DNA from: Protopterus annectens | Lineage: Eukaryota; Chordata; Ceratodontiformes; Protopteridae | Assembly: GCF_019279795.1 (NCBI RefSeq) | Contig: NC_056743.1 | Span: forward strand, 868,197,864 to 868,261,863 | Length of the DNA: 64,000 nt | Direction: 5' to 3' | In this document: positions 11,140 through 23,039 of the stretch, in pieces | How positions within the stretch are numbered: position 1 is the first letter of the stretch | Layout of the letters: each line of letters starts with the position of its first letter | Translations under genes and position numbers: made by a program | The notes under the pieces: generated by a model | Database searches by the model: none | What the model was told of the DNA's origin: nothing | The model's input: the letters and a program-made list of their open reading frames with translations, nothing else

Positions 11140-12059
11140 AGAGTCTTAGCCAGTATCCGAAATCCCAAGGGCGACAAGTGCAGGCCATCTCTGGCAAAGC
11201 ATCGTGGTCATGTCATCCCAGGCAGACATGAATCCCCTTAGAATGACACCAGAAGCTTAGCCAATTGTTGAAGTCAATCATTTTGTCCTTGTACTGTGAT
11301 ATCATTCTGGGTGATGGCAGGATGCTACGCAGGGTTAGGCTCATACCTGCCTGGGCTACAAGATCGAAGAGCTCCTCCGTGTCTCTTTTCATATAGTCCA
11401 GGGAGGTACATCTCAGGTCATTCACACCAACATGGACAATGACAGAGTCATATTTGTACTTGTTGCGGAGCGACCTGAGTGCTTGCGTTATGTGGCAGAT
11501 CCTGGCACCTGACAGGCAGCTGACAGTAACTTTCTCCTTGTTTAGCCTGGTGAGTGGAACATCAGTGTGCCTGACTATAGAGTCACCTATGACTAGAGTG
11601 TTGGGTACATTTTTATGCCTTATGGGCTGTGGTTGAGTGGCACACTGAGTTTGTGGGCTTTGTGTTATTTGGGTTGTGCTGGGGGGGTGGAGGTTGCATG
11701 CGTTTCTGCTTTGGAGGTCTCTGCTGCTTGAGCAGATTTTTATTGAGAGCCTCCTTGAATGTAGGTGTGTGTTTTGTGTTGCTATGTGTGTGTTTTGGTG
11801 GTGTAGGTTTTGAGGGACTATGTGATGAGTGTGGTGTGGTGAAAGTGTTTACCTTCTCCTCTTGACTGTCTAGTCCAATTTTGGGTGAAGAGAGCTTTGC
11901 TTCCAGTTTGGCTATATAAGTGCATCTCTCACCAGTTGTAGTTTTGGGTGGTAGGAGGAGAGGGTTGTCTGTGTACATGAGGCAATTACTGCATTGCCCC
12001 AAGATGCCCAGATTCATCAGGTAGACAGGAGAAAACACCGGGAGCTGACCCTTAGACAT
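11140..12059 (-). pseudogene. CR1-like ORF1: Cys-rich motif plus SGNH/esterase domain
   Basis: The frame at 12059-11613 starts MSKGQLPVFS. It has CSNC, then about 16 residues, then a degenerate CERC partner (here GERC), followed by a proline-rich stretch. After a frameshift near 11615, a second frame shows VIGDSIVRHTDV (SGNH block I with the catalytic Ser), SGARICHITQAL, VIVHVGVNDL (block III, Asn) and the frame 11425-11213. The last block (RDGLHLSP, Asp/His) is only recognisable in the copies at 49.68 and 58.52 kb. ORF1 esterases are known in CR1-like LINEs; their role in retrotransposition is unsettled. Confidence 0.8.
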
Positions 12060-12289
12060 GCCTGGATAGGTGCTTATTTATTAAGTACTAAAAACTGTTT
12101 TCCTCTAGACAAGTGAGGAAAGTTGAGTGCTGTAGTAATTTGTAGCTTATTTAGTGCTTACAATGAGTTCTGAACAAGTTCTGAGCTCAAAGAAATAGAT
12201 TTGAGTGCTAAAACTAAAAAAATGGCTAGTTCTAAGGGAAAATTTAAAGAGCAGACATTATGGCGCCAAGAATAGTTTAACCCTAGCTA

Positions 12290-13665
12290 AGCGGCGATGC
12301 ATAAAGTGTCTTTTTTTATATATATAACAGTAGCAAATGAGCAAAATTATTTAAACAAATTAACCAATAAAAAGCTAAAAACTGAGCCCCGTTCCAGCAG
12401 TCTTTGATCAGACAAGTTCTAACTGCACAGACCTGCCATTAGGGTGCAGGAGAACCTTCTCCAAAAAAGATGGTCTGGATTAGTGCTCAAGTTATACAAA
12501 CAAAGCTAGATTCAGCAGGTCTGAATTTAGTCTATGCTACAGCAAACAAGGTGTACCAATTTCAGAAAGAAACAGTTCAAATAAGCAGGCACAATAAGCC
12601 TTTAACCAGAAACTCCCAGCTCAGAAGGGCAGAATCTCCTCCCACAAGAGTGCAGACCACACCTACTTAATGTAAAATAACTGATCTGAAGCCCAAGTGC
12701 TTAAACCAGAACTAATACACTCTTAGAATAACACACACTAAGCCTTCAATCAGCAACTCCCAACTTAGAAGGATGTAAGCTACCTGTCCTGCCACAACAG
12801 TGCAGACCACAAACCTTCTTAATGTAAAGCAACTGGTCTGAAGCCCAAGTGCTTCAGCCAAAGGCTTAGGATAACAGTTACAATTTAATCAGGCTACTAA
12901 CAAGCAGTAATAAATGTAGCAGAATAAATGCAATAAAGTAGGAAGAAACACAAACACATTAAAAGCAGATGAATAAAGTGCAATTTTTTATACAACAATA
13001 GAAAATGAGCAAATTGATTTAAACAAATTACCCGATTAACCAGTAAAAAAGCTCAAAACTGAGACCTGTTCCAGTAGTCTTCAATCAGACAAGTTCTAAC
13101 TGCACACTCCTGCCACTAGGGTGCAGGGGAAACATCTCCAAAAAAGATGACCTGGATTAGTGCTCAAGTTATACAAACAAAGCTAGATTCAGCATGCCTG
13201 AATCTAGTCAATGCTACAGAAAACAAGGTGCACCAATTTCAGAAAGAAACAGCTCAAATAAGCAGCCACAATAATCATTTAACCAGAAATTCCCAGCTCA
13301 GAAGGGCAGAATCTAACCTCTCCTCCCACAAGAGTGCAGACCACAAACATTCTTAATGCAAAAGAACTGGCCTGAAACCCAAGTGCTTAAACCACAACTA
13401 ATACACTTTTAGAATAGCAGACACTGAGCCTTCAATCAGCAATTCCCAATTTAGAAGGATGTAAGGTACCTGAAACTCCCAGCTCAGTAGGGCAGAATCT
13501 CCTCCCACAACAGTGCAGACCACAAACCTTTTTAATGTAAAACAACTGGTCTGAAGCCCAAGTGCTTAAACCAAAAGGCTTAGAATAACAGTTACAATTT
13601 AATCAGGCTACTATCAAGCAGTAATAAATGCAGCAGAATAAATAGAATTGAGTACTTTTAACTCA
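12290..13665 (-). repeat. Tandemly duplicated 5' UTR of the CR1-like LINE
   Basis: Two units of about 675 bp (12300-12965 and 12985-13650) are closely similar. Each begins around TTTTTATA.. with AGCAAAT, passes through GGTGCAGG, AAAAAAGATG and CAAGTGCTTAAACCA, and ends with CAGTAATAAATG.AGCAGAATAAAT. The same sequence, reversed, lies at 57.04-57.36 kb immediately upstream of ORF1 of another copy of this LINE. That identifies the repeats as the 5' UTR (probable promoter monomers) and not an unrelated satellite. Open frames at 12470 and 13147 are by-products of the repeat. Confidence 0.75.
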
Positions 13666-13670
13666 CTCAC

Positions 13671-14290
13671 TCCAATGGAGCTCCAAAAATTTGCATTGTA
13701 ACTTCCAATGGATGGAGCGTAAGCCTTTTGACAGAATCAATTTATGTCCTCACATTTCAAACAAATGTTCATATATCTGGAACTGTAGTGGTAATGAAAA
13801 AAGCATACATAGCAAACCCTTCAGCATAAACTATTTTTATAGTGGTAGTATTCTTCAGGTTCTATTTCTTAAACTGAATTTTATGTCACAGTAAACGCAA
13901 TAACTATTACGTTTGTAATATTTTGTAAACAACTTACAATATCTCAGAAACCACTTGAGTTACACATATACTGTCAGTAGCTTTGTATCCATCTAGCTGA
14001 AAGCTTTCATATGAGGCTAAGGAGTTTTGTCTGTGTTACTTGGTTGTTGAGATATTTTGAACAATGTGAAAATTATATCTATATAAATTAATATAATAAA
14101 AACAACAGTTAATATCTCTTTATCTGCACTAGACAGAGGTCAAATATTAATCCAGTTGAGTTTGCCACTGTGCAAGTTTTCAGATGTAATCTTTTAAAAA
14201 CCTTGTCCATAATATGGTTTTAGAATTATTGATACAAATATGAACAAGCCATATTTGGTGCCCAGAGGATGTAATGAGTTAAGAAGAGGC
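13671..14290. other. Stretch without a recognised gene
   Basis: AT-rich sequence between two LINEs. No domain-bearing frame, terminal repeat or RNA gene is visible. Confidence 0.5.
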
Positions 14291-14940
14291 AAAAGCAAAA
14301 TAAAGTGCATTTTTTTAGTAAAGTGCAAGGACAGAGGAAGGAGGAGCAGAGGTTAAGAACCTAAGTGGGTTGGCTTTCTCAAATGTTCTCTCTGTATTAA
14401 GTAGAGTGAACACCAGACTTGGAGGGGGTGTCCCAGATCAAATTTAGAGTAGGGGCGGGCAGCTGCAAAGCCACCAATTATAACAACACAAGAATAGGGT
14501 GGGGGACAGGGGAAAACCAGTTTCAGGACAGATGAAAACAGAAAACACTGCCAGAAAATATATAAAACAATTCAGTCAGACAAATTTAAGATAATGCAGA
14601 ACTCTGAAAGGTTAAAATGCCAAGAAATATACTTATTAATCAGCAATATATTTCTAGGTTGTTTGAGAATCACTCTAGCCAGAACCCAGGAGTTTCCAAC
14701 AGTGAAGTAACAGCTTAATTCTAGCTCTCCCAGTGTGAAAACAGAAACTCAGCAGAGAAGGCCAGTAGACTTGTGTTTATGGGTATATTTCAGTAACTGG
14801 CTAGTAAGTGTACTGTCTGGATATCAGGAAAAAAGAAATACAGAGGGACTAGAAAAAAATCAGCTACAAAAAGTGAGGAAGAAACACTGACTAAGGAAAG
14901 TTCTGCAGCTGTTCAGCAAAAAGAGATAAAACCTCCAGAC

Positions 14941-15763
14941 ATGAATTCCGGTAACCTACAGGAAGATATAAGACAACTGCACACAGACCTAGTTAAAATA
15001 AACAAAACACTGGTGGAGTATATCAACACAAACAACAAAAGGCTGGGAAAATGGAAGAAGCTTAAAACAAATATTCAGATGAGTTGATAAAGCTGCAAAA
15101 ATCAGAGCAAGAAATGAAGAAAATGCTGGATGAATATGAGATTGCTCGGGAAGAGATGTTTTAAAAAATAATAGAATTAGAGGACAGAGAATGTAGAAAA
15201 AAACTGAGATTTTTCAGCTATACCAGAGAAGTTGGAAGGAACAGACTGCATTAATTTTATGAAAGCACAAATGAGCAGCTGGACTGGTATTCCACAGCAG
15301 GACTTGTTAGTTGAAAGGGCACATTGTGTGTATGCTCCAAACCTGGCTATGAGAAAACAACCTAGACCTTTAATGGTGAAGATGCAATCCTACCAGCAGA
15401 AGGAGTTGAATTTGACAAAACCGTTGCAGAAGGACAAAATAACTAAAAGTGGGAGACAGCAGAATGTTTGTGGAGAATGATATTGTAAACAAGGCAGAAG
15501 AGAAGCAAATTTATTCCATCTTCAGAGAATGTTGAGATGCAGGTGTGAGATTCAAACTGCTGTACCCAGCTGTCTACAAGGTATTCTTCCCTAGAAGGAC
15601 ACCATCATTTTTTGATGAAGTACTTGCTAAAGAGCAAATACAAAAGTTTGTCCAACAAAAAGTGAGATGTGAAACAGAAAGAGATTCTGCTTCTTGTTTT
15701 TCTGGTAATAAAAAAACACAGAGAGAGTGTACCTATGAAATGTTTTCCAATGTTTCAATGTAA
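14941..15763 (+). pseudogene. L1-like ORF1 (RNA-binding chaperone), broken
   Basis: The frame starting near 14941 (MNSGNLQEDI) is rich in Lys, Glu and Leu and resembles the ORF1p coiled coil (to about 15160). The frame at 15232-15480 reads KLEGTDCINF, QDLLVERAHCVY and RPLMVKMQSYQQKE, matching the L1 ORF1p RRM/C-terminal pattern (ERAHR..., RPIIVK...). The frame at 15545-15763 (FKLLYPAVYKVFF, followed by FFDE) matches the ORF1p C-terminal domain. ORF1p trimers coat the LINE RNA. At least two frameshifts split this copy. Confidence 0.7.
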
Positions 15764-17025
15764 AATGTTAGAATGAAGGAAGGGAGCATGAGAGTTGACT
15801 AGAAGAATAAAGAGTATGTTGGATATGAAGCAGAGACAGTATTTGATAGATGTAGATTAACAGTAATAAAACCAATAATTTAATGTGGGATTACAATGCA
15901 ATAATTATATGTGTGAAATATGACAGAACAAGAATATCTGGAAGTATTAGACTTTTTCAGAATTTGTTGGACTCTAAAGTATAATCCCTACTTCATGTTG
16001 TTAATGTTCAAAAATGATTTGGGGAGGGGAAGAAGGGGGAGAATGTTAACTGTAAGTAAAGATTTTTTTCTTGCTATCATTATTTGTGGTGTATTATTTT
16101 CTTTGCATGTCATAAAGTAAAGTTTTCTCAGTTGTTTTTAATTTAATGGGAACTGTAAACAGGTGCTGCTCTTCTTTTTTTTCTTTTCTTTCTCCCTTCT
16201 CTCTTCCTTCTTGCTCAGTTTTAATAAATATAGGCAGTGCAATGAAAACAAAAAGCCTTGTTAAAAGAGCATGACAAAAGAAAAAAATAATGTGTTTTTT
16301 CTCATTCTTGCATGGGAAATGACTAGATTAAGGACCTTAGATTAATTTAGTAACACGTTTTAAGAGTAAGCAAGTAAATGAAAAAGAATATTGAATATTA
16401 CAAGGCTTTTTTTTCCCTACCAAATGCATGTAAGCTCAGTAGCAATTCTGCAGCATGTCTTCATGTTTCCTTGGAAACAATCTGATAAAGAGAAATTGGC
16501 TACAGTCTGGTGGAGAGTGATTGGCTAAAGAAAAAAAACTGAGGAGAGAGATTGGCTAGAAGATAATGTTCTGTGAAAACATTCAGGGGCTCTCCCATCT
16601 GGGAGAGCTATAAAGAAAAGACAAAACCAATTTGTACCTAGTAGAAGCACAGGCTGCACCATGTGTCTTACCAAGTTTAACCTTTCTTTTAGGTTAACTC
16701 AAGTCTGTGAGTGTGGCTGTCAGTTTGGTACTTTTGTTCCTATTAGGATTATAAAGCTTCAGTATTTGAAGATTTACATATTTTTATGTGTTAGTCTTAA
16801 GTTAATAGGTTTTAGAGGGTTATTGGGGGTGTGCTTTTTTTGTTTGAGGGCTTTCAGTAAAACAAAAAGTTTTGTAAGATGTGACATAGGCTGAAATGGA
16901 TATGACAAGAAACAACTGTATAAAAGTTCAACTTGTCAAACAGTGAATGCATGTAACACAAAAGCTGGATCTATACATTTAACAAAAACGTTGTACATAA
17001 AAGGTGGCAATAACTTTTTAGTGCA
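15764..17025. other. Inter-ORF region of the L1-like element
   Basis: AT-rich sequence between ORF1 and ORF2, longer than the usual short L1 spacer. It may contain an unrecognised insertion. Open frames at 15920 and 16661 show no family features. A pyrimidine-rich tract lies at about 16170-16215. Confidence 0.45.
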
Positions 17026-17981
17026 ATGATGCTTTCTGTAATGTCTTTAAATGTCAATGGTCTCACAGATAAATACAAAAAAGAAAGAGTAGTGAACTAT
17101 ATTAAAAGATGTAGAGTGCAAATAGCTATATTACATGAGACACACTTAGAAAGAACAAAACATGTGAATTTGATAAATAAAGGTTTTCAGGATGGTTATT
17201 TAGCAGAATACCTGGGACAAAGGAAAAGAAGAGTACTTATATTAATTGCAAGAGGAGCTCCAATAGTGATAATAGAGAATAATAAAGATAATGGCAGATT
17301 TATAGAGCTAAAGGGCTACTGGCAAGGGAGGAGGATTACAATGGCATGTATTTATATTCCACCTAAAACTGTTATAATAGAGCTTAAGACAATTCTGAGA
17401 AAAATAATCAGTTTTCAGCAAGGAATATTACTTATAGGTGGGGACTGGAATGTAATTTGCAACAGTGAAAATTTGTCTGGGGATCCAGAAGTGAAAGTAT
17501 AACAAAGGAGTGTAGATTTTTGAAGAAATTTATGAAAATATTTGGCATGGAAGATGTGAGTTCAGTAATAAGTGTTTGGAGTGAATTTACATATTATACC
17601 ACAAGATATAAAAACTGGGATAGGCTAGACAGAACTTACATTTCACAGGAACATGTGCATTTAATTGAAGGTGTTGATATGCACCCAATAACGATTTCAG
17701 CTCATGCGCCAATAATAACTAAAATAAAATCACGGGGTAATGAAATAAAAATCAGACACTGGCACTTTCCCATGTATCTGTTGAAAACAGAGGAATTTAC
17801 AGAATGGGTATGTGAGATTATTCAGGAGCTACTAGAGAGGATAGGAATTTCTACTGAACATATAGCTAGGGAGTGGGATAAAATTAAGGTGAAGTTTAAA
17901 AATAGGGTGGAAATAAAAGAAAGGGAGCTATGGTTAAGAAGTAACAATTATTTAGGACTGACAAATGTTAAAGTATTATAG
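17026..17981 (+). pseudogene. L1-like ORF2, AP-like endonuclease
   Basis: The frame 17026-17502 begins MLSVMSLNVNGL, the usual start of L1/Tx1 endonucleases, followed by AILHETHL (catalytic Glu with Q to H beside it), IACIYIPP-like MACIYIPPK and LLIGGDWNVI. A second frame, 17520-17981, continues with the WDRLDRTYIS motif and a terminal ISAHAPIIT in place of SDH. The join at about 17505 is a stop/frameshift. The change of the final SDH motif to SAH suggests a lost catalytic residue. Confidence 0.75.
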
Positions 17982-18299
17982 AATAGGGGGAATCTCACAG
18001 AACAAGGACAGGATCAACTGCAGAATGCTAAGCAGAAAATAAGGGATTATCTGGATAATATGCACGAATTTAGAAAGAGTGCTGTTAGGCAACTGTATAT
18101 ATTGATAATAACAATAGAGCACAAAAACTTTTAGCACAACGACTCAGACAACAGAAAGTAGAAAGGGCTGTCTCCAAGCTTAGGGATCCTGTATCAGGGA
18201 AGGCAACAAGAGATCCTTTAGAAGTATTACAAATATTTCAGAAATTCAATGAAAGTCTGTATAAAGCAGAGAAATATGCAAATTAATACGCCAAGGTTA

Positions 18300-19170
18300 G
18301 AGGTAGATGACACCAAGTTACTAAAGGTTAGGATAGGAGTAGATGAGATAAAAATTGTGATGTATAACTAATCTACAGGAAAGTCCCAAGTAATTGATGG
18401 TATTGCTGTGGAAGTTTGGAAGCTAGCAGGGGAAAATCTGATAAAGATCTGGAAGGTTTTGTTTAACAGTATTTTAAGAGGAGGAGAAGTACCAGCATCC
18501 TGGAAGAAAGCAGTGGTAGCTTTAATACTTAAAGAGGGTAAAGATCCATCAAACCCAGCTCCATACAGACCCATTTCAATACTAAGCCATGATTATAAAG
18601 TGTTCATGTCTATAATGGCTAAAAGAATGACAAATGTAATGCCAACATTGATAGATATGGATCAGTGTGGTTTTGTGGAAGGGAGGGGAAACTTTTGACA
18701 AAATTAACAAAACATTGATGATCCAGAGGGAAGCAGAATGTGAGAAAATGCCATTGTTGGTGGGTCTTAATGCAGAGAAAACATTTGACAGAGTAAGCTG
18801 GGACTTTATGAGCTGGGCAATGGAAGCATTTGCATTTTCTGAAAAATTATAAGGTTGATTAAGAGGATATATGAGGGGTCGGAGGTGAAAATTAAAGTGG
18901 GTGGGGTCCTCTATGATAATTTCTGCTTGAGGAGAGGAACCAGGCAGGGGTGTTCTCATTCCCCTTTGTTATTTGCATTAATGTTAAAACCATTGGCAAA
19001 GAAAATAAGGATTCAGAAGTTCAAGGATATAATTGGTACGCTCATCAAGAAAAACTGTCTCTACCTGTAGATATTATTTTATACCTGACAAAACCAAAAG
19101 GAGATAGTACAGTGTTGTGGATCATTTTGAGACAGTTTCAAATCTTTTTTGGGATACAAAATTAATGAAG
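18300..19170 (+). pseudogene. L1-like ORF2, reverse transcriptase (catalytic motif lost)
   Basis: Recognisable segments: GKSQVIDGIAVEVWK, VPASWKKAVVALILKEGKDP, YRPISILSHDYK, CGFVEGR, a motif A-like VGLNAEKTFDRVSWDF, motif B-like GTRQGCSHSPLLFALMLKPLA and, at about 19050-19080, LPVDIILYLTKP in place of the expected ADD motif. The second Asp of motif C is gone and Ala is Val, so this RT should be inactive. Reading frames change at about 18695 and 18853. Confidence 0.75.
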
Positions 19171-20648
19171 CTAAAACAAAGGCAATAGCGGTAAATTGTG
19201 TACCCACACATGAACTGGTTCAGCAATATCTGTACTTATGGGGACATGATACAATGATTTATTTAGGAGTATGGATTAAAATGATTCTGGAGTGGCAGTT
19301 AAGGATATGCGTTAAGAGACTAAACAAAAGATAATACAAAAGCTGAGAAAATGGAAGCTTTGTTGTAGGGATATGGATAGTAAGATGCAAGCAGTCAAAA
19401 TGTTTTTAGACCCTTTAGTCTTATACACAGATCAGGCATATTTTTATCAACGAGAAGAGAAGTTGTGGATAGCAATTAATAAAGAGCTGAAGGACTTTAT
19501 CTGGGAGGGGAAGACGATGAGAGTCAAGTGGGATAAGTTGATTTTTCCAGTAGAAGAGAGCAGATTGGGGTTACCCAATTTGAAGGGGTATTTCAGAGCT
19601 GCACAGTTAAGGCTCCTATACATAGCACAAGCAGAAAACTATAATTCAGAGTGGAAAGAGGTGATGTTGAAATGGGGGTAAGTTCAAGAAACAAGGAGAG
19701 ACAGGGATTTTGGATGCAGACCTTTAAGGAAAATAATAATCATACAGAATATTATGTCCATAAAGTAATAGAAAGTATTCTAAGCACTAAGCCAACATGG
19801 GAACAGGGAAAGGAGATTTTGACATTAGGGATGACTGCAATTAAGGATATGGACAATAGGCAAGAGAGGGCTGGAATTTATTGGAGGAAACTGGCAAAGG
19901 AACCAAGGTATTTGGAGCAAATAACTAAAGAGGGAAAGATAATAGAATGGGAAGAGGCCACAGATTTATTTTGACTGCAGGTTAGAGATTGCCTTCCTTA
20001 TCAAGGATTGATATCAGAGTACTGGCAAAGAGAAAGAAATAGGGGAAGGTCCTAAATGAAAGACCAGCACTGATAGAGGTTTTAGTAGAATCTAGAACAG
20101 GAGCTGCCATTAAGAAAGGAATAATTAGCAGAGCATATTAAATATTGCATGATAACTATAAGAATCAATCAGAGGAGGTTAGAAAGGATTGGGAAGATAG
20201 ACTGGATAAGCAATTCACAAAGAAACAATGGGAGGATATATGTATGTGAAGATTTAGAATTATGGCTCAGAAATGTTTACATAGATATTTTTATACCCCA
20301 AGTAGACTCCAGAGAAGTTTTCTTCAGGTAGACAGCAAATGTTGAAGGTGTGACAGGGAAGAAAGACATACTTGGGAAAATATTTTTTGGGAGTACAGTG
20401 GGTTGGAAGACTTTAAGGATTGCCTGTGGGATATACTGTCAGAAATGCTGCATGGCTGGATTGCTGTGATAAGTGAGACGATTTTTCTGAGCTATGATAC
20501 AGAATCGGAATTGCCTAGATATGGTAAGGCCTTGCTGTGTCTAATTATGGTGCCTGCCAAAAAAACAATTACTAGAAAATGGAAGTCAAAATCTAAACCA
20601 ACTATATTAGAAGTAGTTAATATAGTAACAGCAATAAAACAACTGTAA
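19171..20648 (+). pseudogene. L1-like ORF2, C-terminal region
   Basis: Frames at 19373-19681 (KDFIWEGKTMRVKWDKL, GLPNLKGYFRAAQLRLLY), 19651-19974 and 20403-20648 match the typical L1 ORF2 C-terminal segments (FIW.GK..R, LGLPN...YY.AAQL). Stops and shifts separate them. The last segment, ending near 20648, is also preserved in the 3' fragment at 1.5-1.8 kb. Confidence 0.7.
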
Positions 20649-21127
20649 TTGAAATATTAAGCGCAAACTACATAAGAAAAAAATGGTAATTGAGGGAACA
20701 ATACATACAGAGGAGGAATGAGGTTTAAAAGAAGGCAGGACTTAAATCAGCTATGTAATGCCTGACGGAAATGATTGGGTAGACTATAAGTCATATAAAT
20801 TGTTTGCAACTGGGAGTGTGTCAGTATGGTTTGTGATGTAAAATGCCTGCAACTAGGATTGAGTCAGTGTGGTTTGTTTTCATTTATATAAATGTATGAT
20901 TGTTTATGTCGTAAGTGATGGTTTAATAAAGATGTTTCTCATTTGAAAAAAGAGGCAAGAATTGAAGAAGTGTTGTAATGTTGCTTAGGTTATATGACAG
21001 ATATAGCAATATATGTGAAGTATAATGTTTGGTAATGTTAATTTGTTAATACAGTTTGATTAATTTTGTATAAATGTAAATTTGCCTATGTCACAAGTGA
21101 TAATTCAATAAAGGTATTTAAAAATAA
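20649..21127 (+). other. L1-like 3' UTR with a repeated polyadenylation region
   Basis: Two similar segments (about 20815-20950 and 21045-21125) each read ATAAATGTA..TTG.CTATGTC..AAGTGAT..TTCAATAAAG or close to it. Each contains an AATAAAG signal, so the end of the 3' UTR appears to be duplicated. Confidence 0.5.
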
Positions 21128-22238
21128 GTAATCTGTATGATGTTCTTTCACAGCTGAAGGTAGTCTAACTTCTCTCATGGTGCATGTTCCACTGTGACAG
21201 TGAGTTTATGTTTGTATCAAATTATCTTATTAGAAGCACCTGATTTGTTTTATTATTTTTTATTTTTTTATTGAGACCTGCCTTTGGATAACTGACAATA
21301 TGGCCTTGTGTATACAGATAGTAAATATAGCATTTCAGAGAGCGTTTGTTGTCACAGTCTGCCTCTATGCTTAGTTTCCATGTTGGGGTAGTTTAACATC
21401 TGCATAATAGGTTAGGTAAAATTAATGTCCAGAATGCATGTGTTGTAAGTTCTTATTATGTCAGATGAAAAAAAATTGTATATATTTCACCAGAAAAAAA
21501 TATTTTTTTTCAGCTGAGACATGATGTGGCTAAAGTGCCATGTTTTCAAGCAGCTAAATCTGTGGGGGTCAAATTAAAAGGTGTTTTGCACTGAAAACTG
21601 CATGATTAGAATTGCAATTTTAGGTGCGTTTTGTAGCTGGATAACCTGTCGGTCATACCCAGATGTCTCGTAATGAAACCATAAAGAAGGGCACAGCTAA
21701 AGCCTTTCAAAAACAAGCCACAGTGGCTTTCATTCATGTGCCTTTATTGCCAGTCTATTTAATTTTCATTGTGGGTGCTTTAATGAACTATTTCTTAGTA
21801 AGCTATGCAAAATAATGGCCTGAATACTTCTTTACCAAGTTGTCATCGCATTAGAAGTAAAAAATCATCTGTGTATTACCAGTATGTTTTTTTTTTTTTT
21901 TTTGTAAGGCTGCGTGTCTTAGTGCCTTGCCTTCAGACTGCTAAAGCTGTAGGGCTAAATTCATATGTGTATTGCAGTGGAAGTTGTAAAGGCTAGGGTA
22001 GGTACACTTTATTGGTGAATACCCTGCAGTTATTATCTGAATGTTTCATAATTAAATTTGAAAGGGGGCATAGCTATATCCTTTGAAAGACAACCCCCAA
22101 TGGATTTAGTCAACGTGCCTCTGCCACAGTTTGACATTTTGCAGTATACTGTTTTCATTTATAATGGCCTCAAATACATTAAATTGCCAGTACCTCAGAA
22201 GTAAAAACATCAATTTTTCACCAGAGCAAAGTGTATTT

Positions 22239-22239
<1 letters not shown>

Positions 22240-22315
<76 letters not shown>
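22240..22315. repeat. (GT)n microsatellite
   Basis: An uninterrupted TG dinucleotide run of about 75 bp lies between two of the ~340-bp units. Confidence 0.95.
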
Positions 22316-22317
<2 letters not shown>

Positions 22318-22737
22318 CTCTGAAAGGGGGACCAAGATATACCTTCTTAAAGACAGGCCCAGGTATCTTTAGTCTACATGCATTTACTGCCATATTCTGA
22401 GTTTTTGCATTATCTTCAGTTATCATTTTGGGTGCCATGGTGAACTTCTACTCAGCATTCTGAGTACTGTAATGGCCTAAAATGTTTTTTTTTTCATTGA
22501 GTTATCACTGCATCAGATGTAAAGCTTCTCTTTTTTCACCAAAAATAGATTTTTTCAGTTATATCATCCCATGGGTATAGTGCCATGCTTTCATACAGCT
22601 AAATATGAAGGGGCAAATTTCAGAGGTGTGCTGCACTGGAATCTCTGAGGTTAGAAGTAGAATTGCAGTCTTTAAGTGTGATTTGTAGCTGTGTATCCTG
22701 TTGTTATTATTTGAAGATTTCATAATGATATCTCAAA

Positions 22738-22961
22738 ACTGCGGTGGTGGTGCTGCGGTAGCGTTGTCGCCTCACAGTAAGATGTCCTGTTCGATTCTCA
22801 GCTAGAGCGTCTTTTGTGTGGAGACGTGTGAATGGGCGTACCTTCATTGAAGGTTGTGCGTAAGGCCCGGCTCCTCTGCATGTAAAAATCTACTGCCAAT
22901 CATTAGCGGACCGGAGTTCCGCTGTGGCGACCCCTAACCGGGAAAAGCCGAAAGACACAAC
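22738..22961 (+). mobile_element. tRNA-derived SINE, HE1-like tail
   Basis: The head reads GGTGGTGCTGCGGTAGCG (A-box region) and TGTTCGATTCTCAG (B box), with tRNA-like spacing. The tail carries GCTGTGGCGACCCCTAAC and AAAGCCGAAAG, which resemble the conserved end of fish HE1-type SINEs. The element is flanked by a 16-bp direct repeat, ATAATGAYATCTCAAA (22722-22737 and 22962-22977, one mismatch), which is a clear target-site duplication. It is inserted in one of the ~340-bp tandem units. Confidence 0.85.
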
Positions 22962-22982
22962 ATAATGACATCTCAAAAGAGG

Positions 22983-22984
<2 letters not shown>

Positions 22985-23028
<44 letters not shown>

Positions 23029-23039
23029 GTGTGTGTGTA
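22985..23039. repeat. (AC)n(AT)n(GT)n microsatellite
   Basis: A short CA run passes into a TA run of about 38 bp and then a short GT run. Confidence 0.9.

Larger units (their letters stand above)
8163..13670 (-). mobile_element. CR1-like LINE, nearly full length (LINE-1 of this family)
   Basis: Minus strand, 5' to 3': a tandemly duplicated 5' UTR (13.67-12.07 kb), ORF1 with a Cys-rich motif and an SGNH/esterase domain (12.06-11.14 kb), ORF2 with an AP-type endonuclease (11.05-10.4 kb) and RT (10.1-8.8 kb), a C-terminal region (8.7-8.3 kb) and a 3' tail. The tail ends in TAGCCTAGTACCTACC followed by repeats of CTATGAAC. CR1-group LINEs end in short tandem octamers rather than poly(A), and an esterase in ORF1 is known for CR1-like elements. 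The assignment to CR1 rather than L2/Rex1 is by motif and needs a tree. Confidence 0.85.
14291..21127 (+). mobile_element. L1-like LINE, roughly full length, decayed
   Basis: Order on the plus strand: a G-rich leader (14.29-14.88 kb), ORF1 with a coiled coil and RNA-binding region (14.9-15.8 kb), a long inter-ORF region, ORF2 endonuclease (17.03-17.98 kb), RT (18.3-19.15 kb) and C-terminal region (19.2-20.65 kb), then a 3' UTR with two AATAAAG signals (20.92 and 21.11 kb). The motifs are those of the L1/Tx1 group. Many stops and frameshifts are present. A 3' fragment of the same family lies at 1.4-2.0 kb. Confidence 0.8.

Noticed and set aside
12470..13356. Two similar small plus-strand proteins (66 and 69 codons)
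   Set aside because: They arise from the duplicated 5' UTR of the minus-strand LINE and have no independent support.
16661..16894. Small secreted protein-like frame
   Set aside because: Hydrophobic low-complexity frame in the AT-rich inter-ORF region of the L1-like element, with no family resemblance.
22106..22438. Thr-His or Cys-Val repeat proteins
   Set aside because: Produced by the (GT)n microsatellite.
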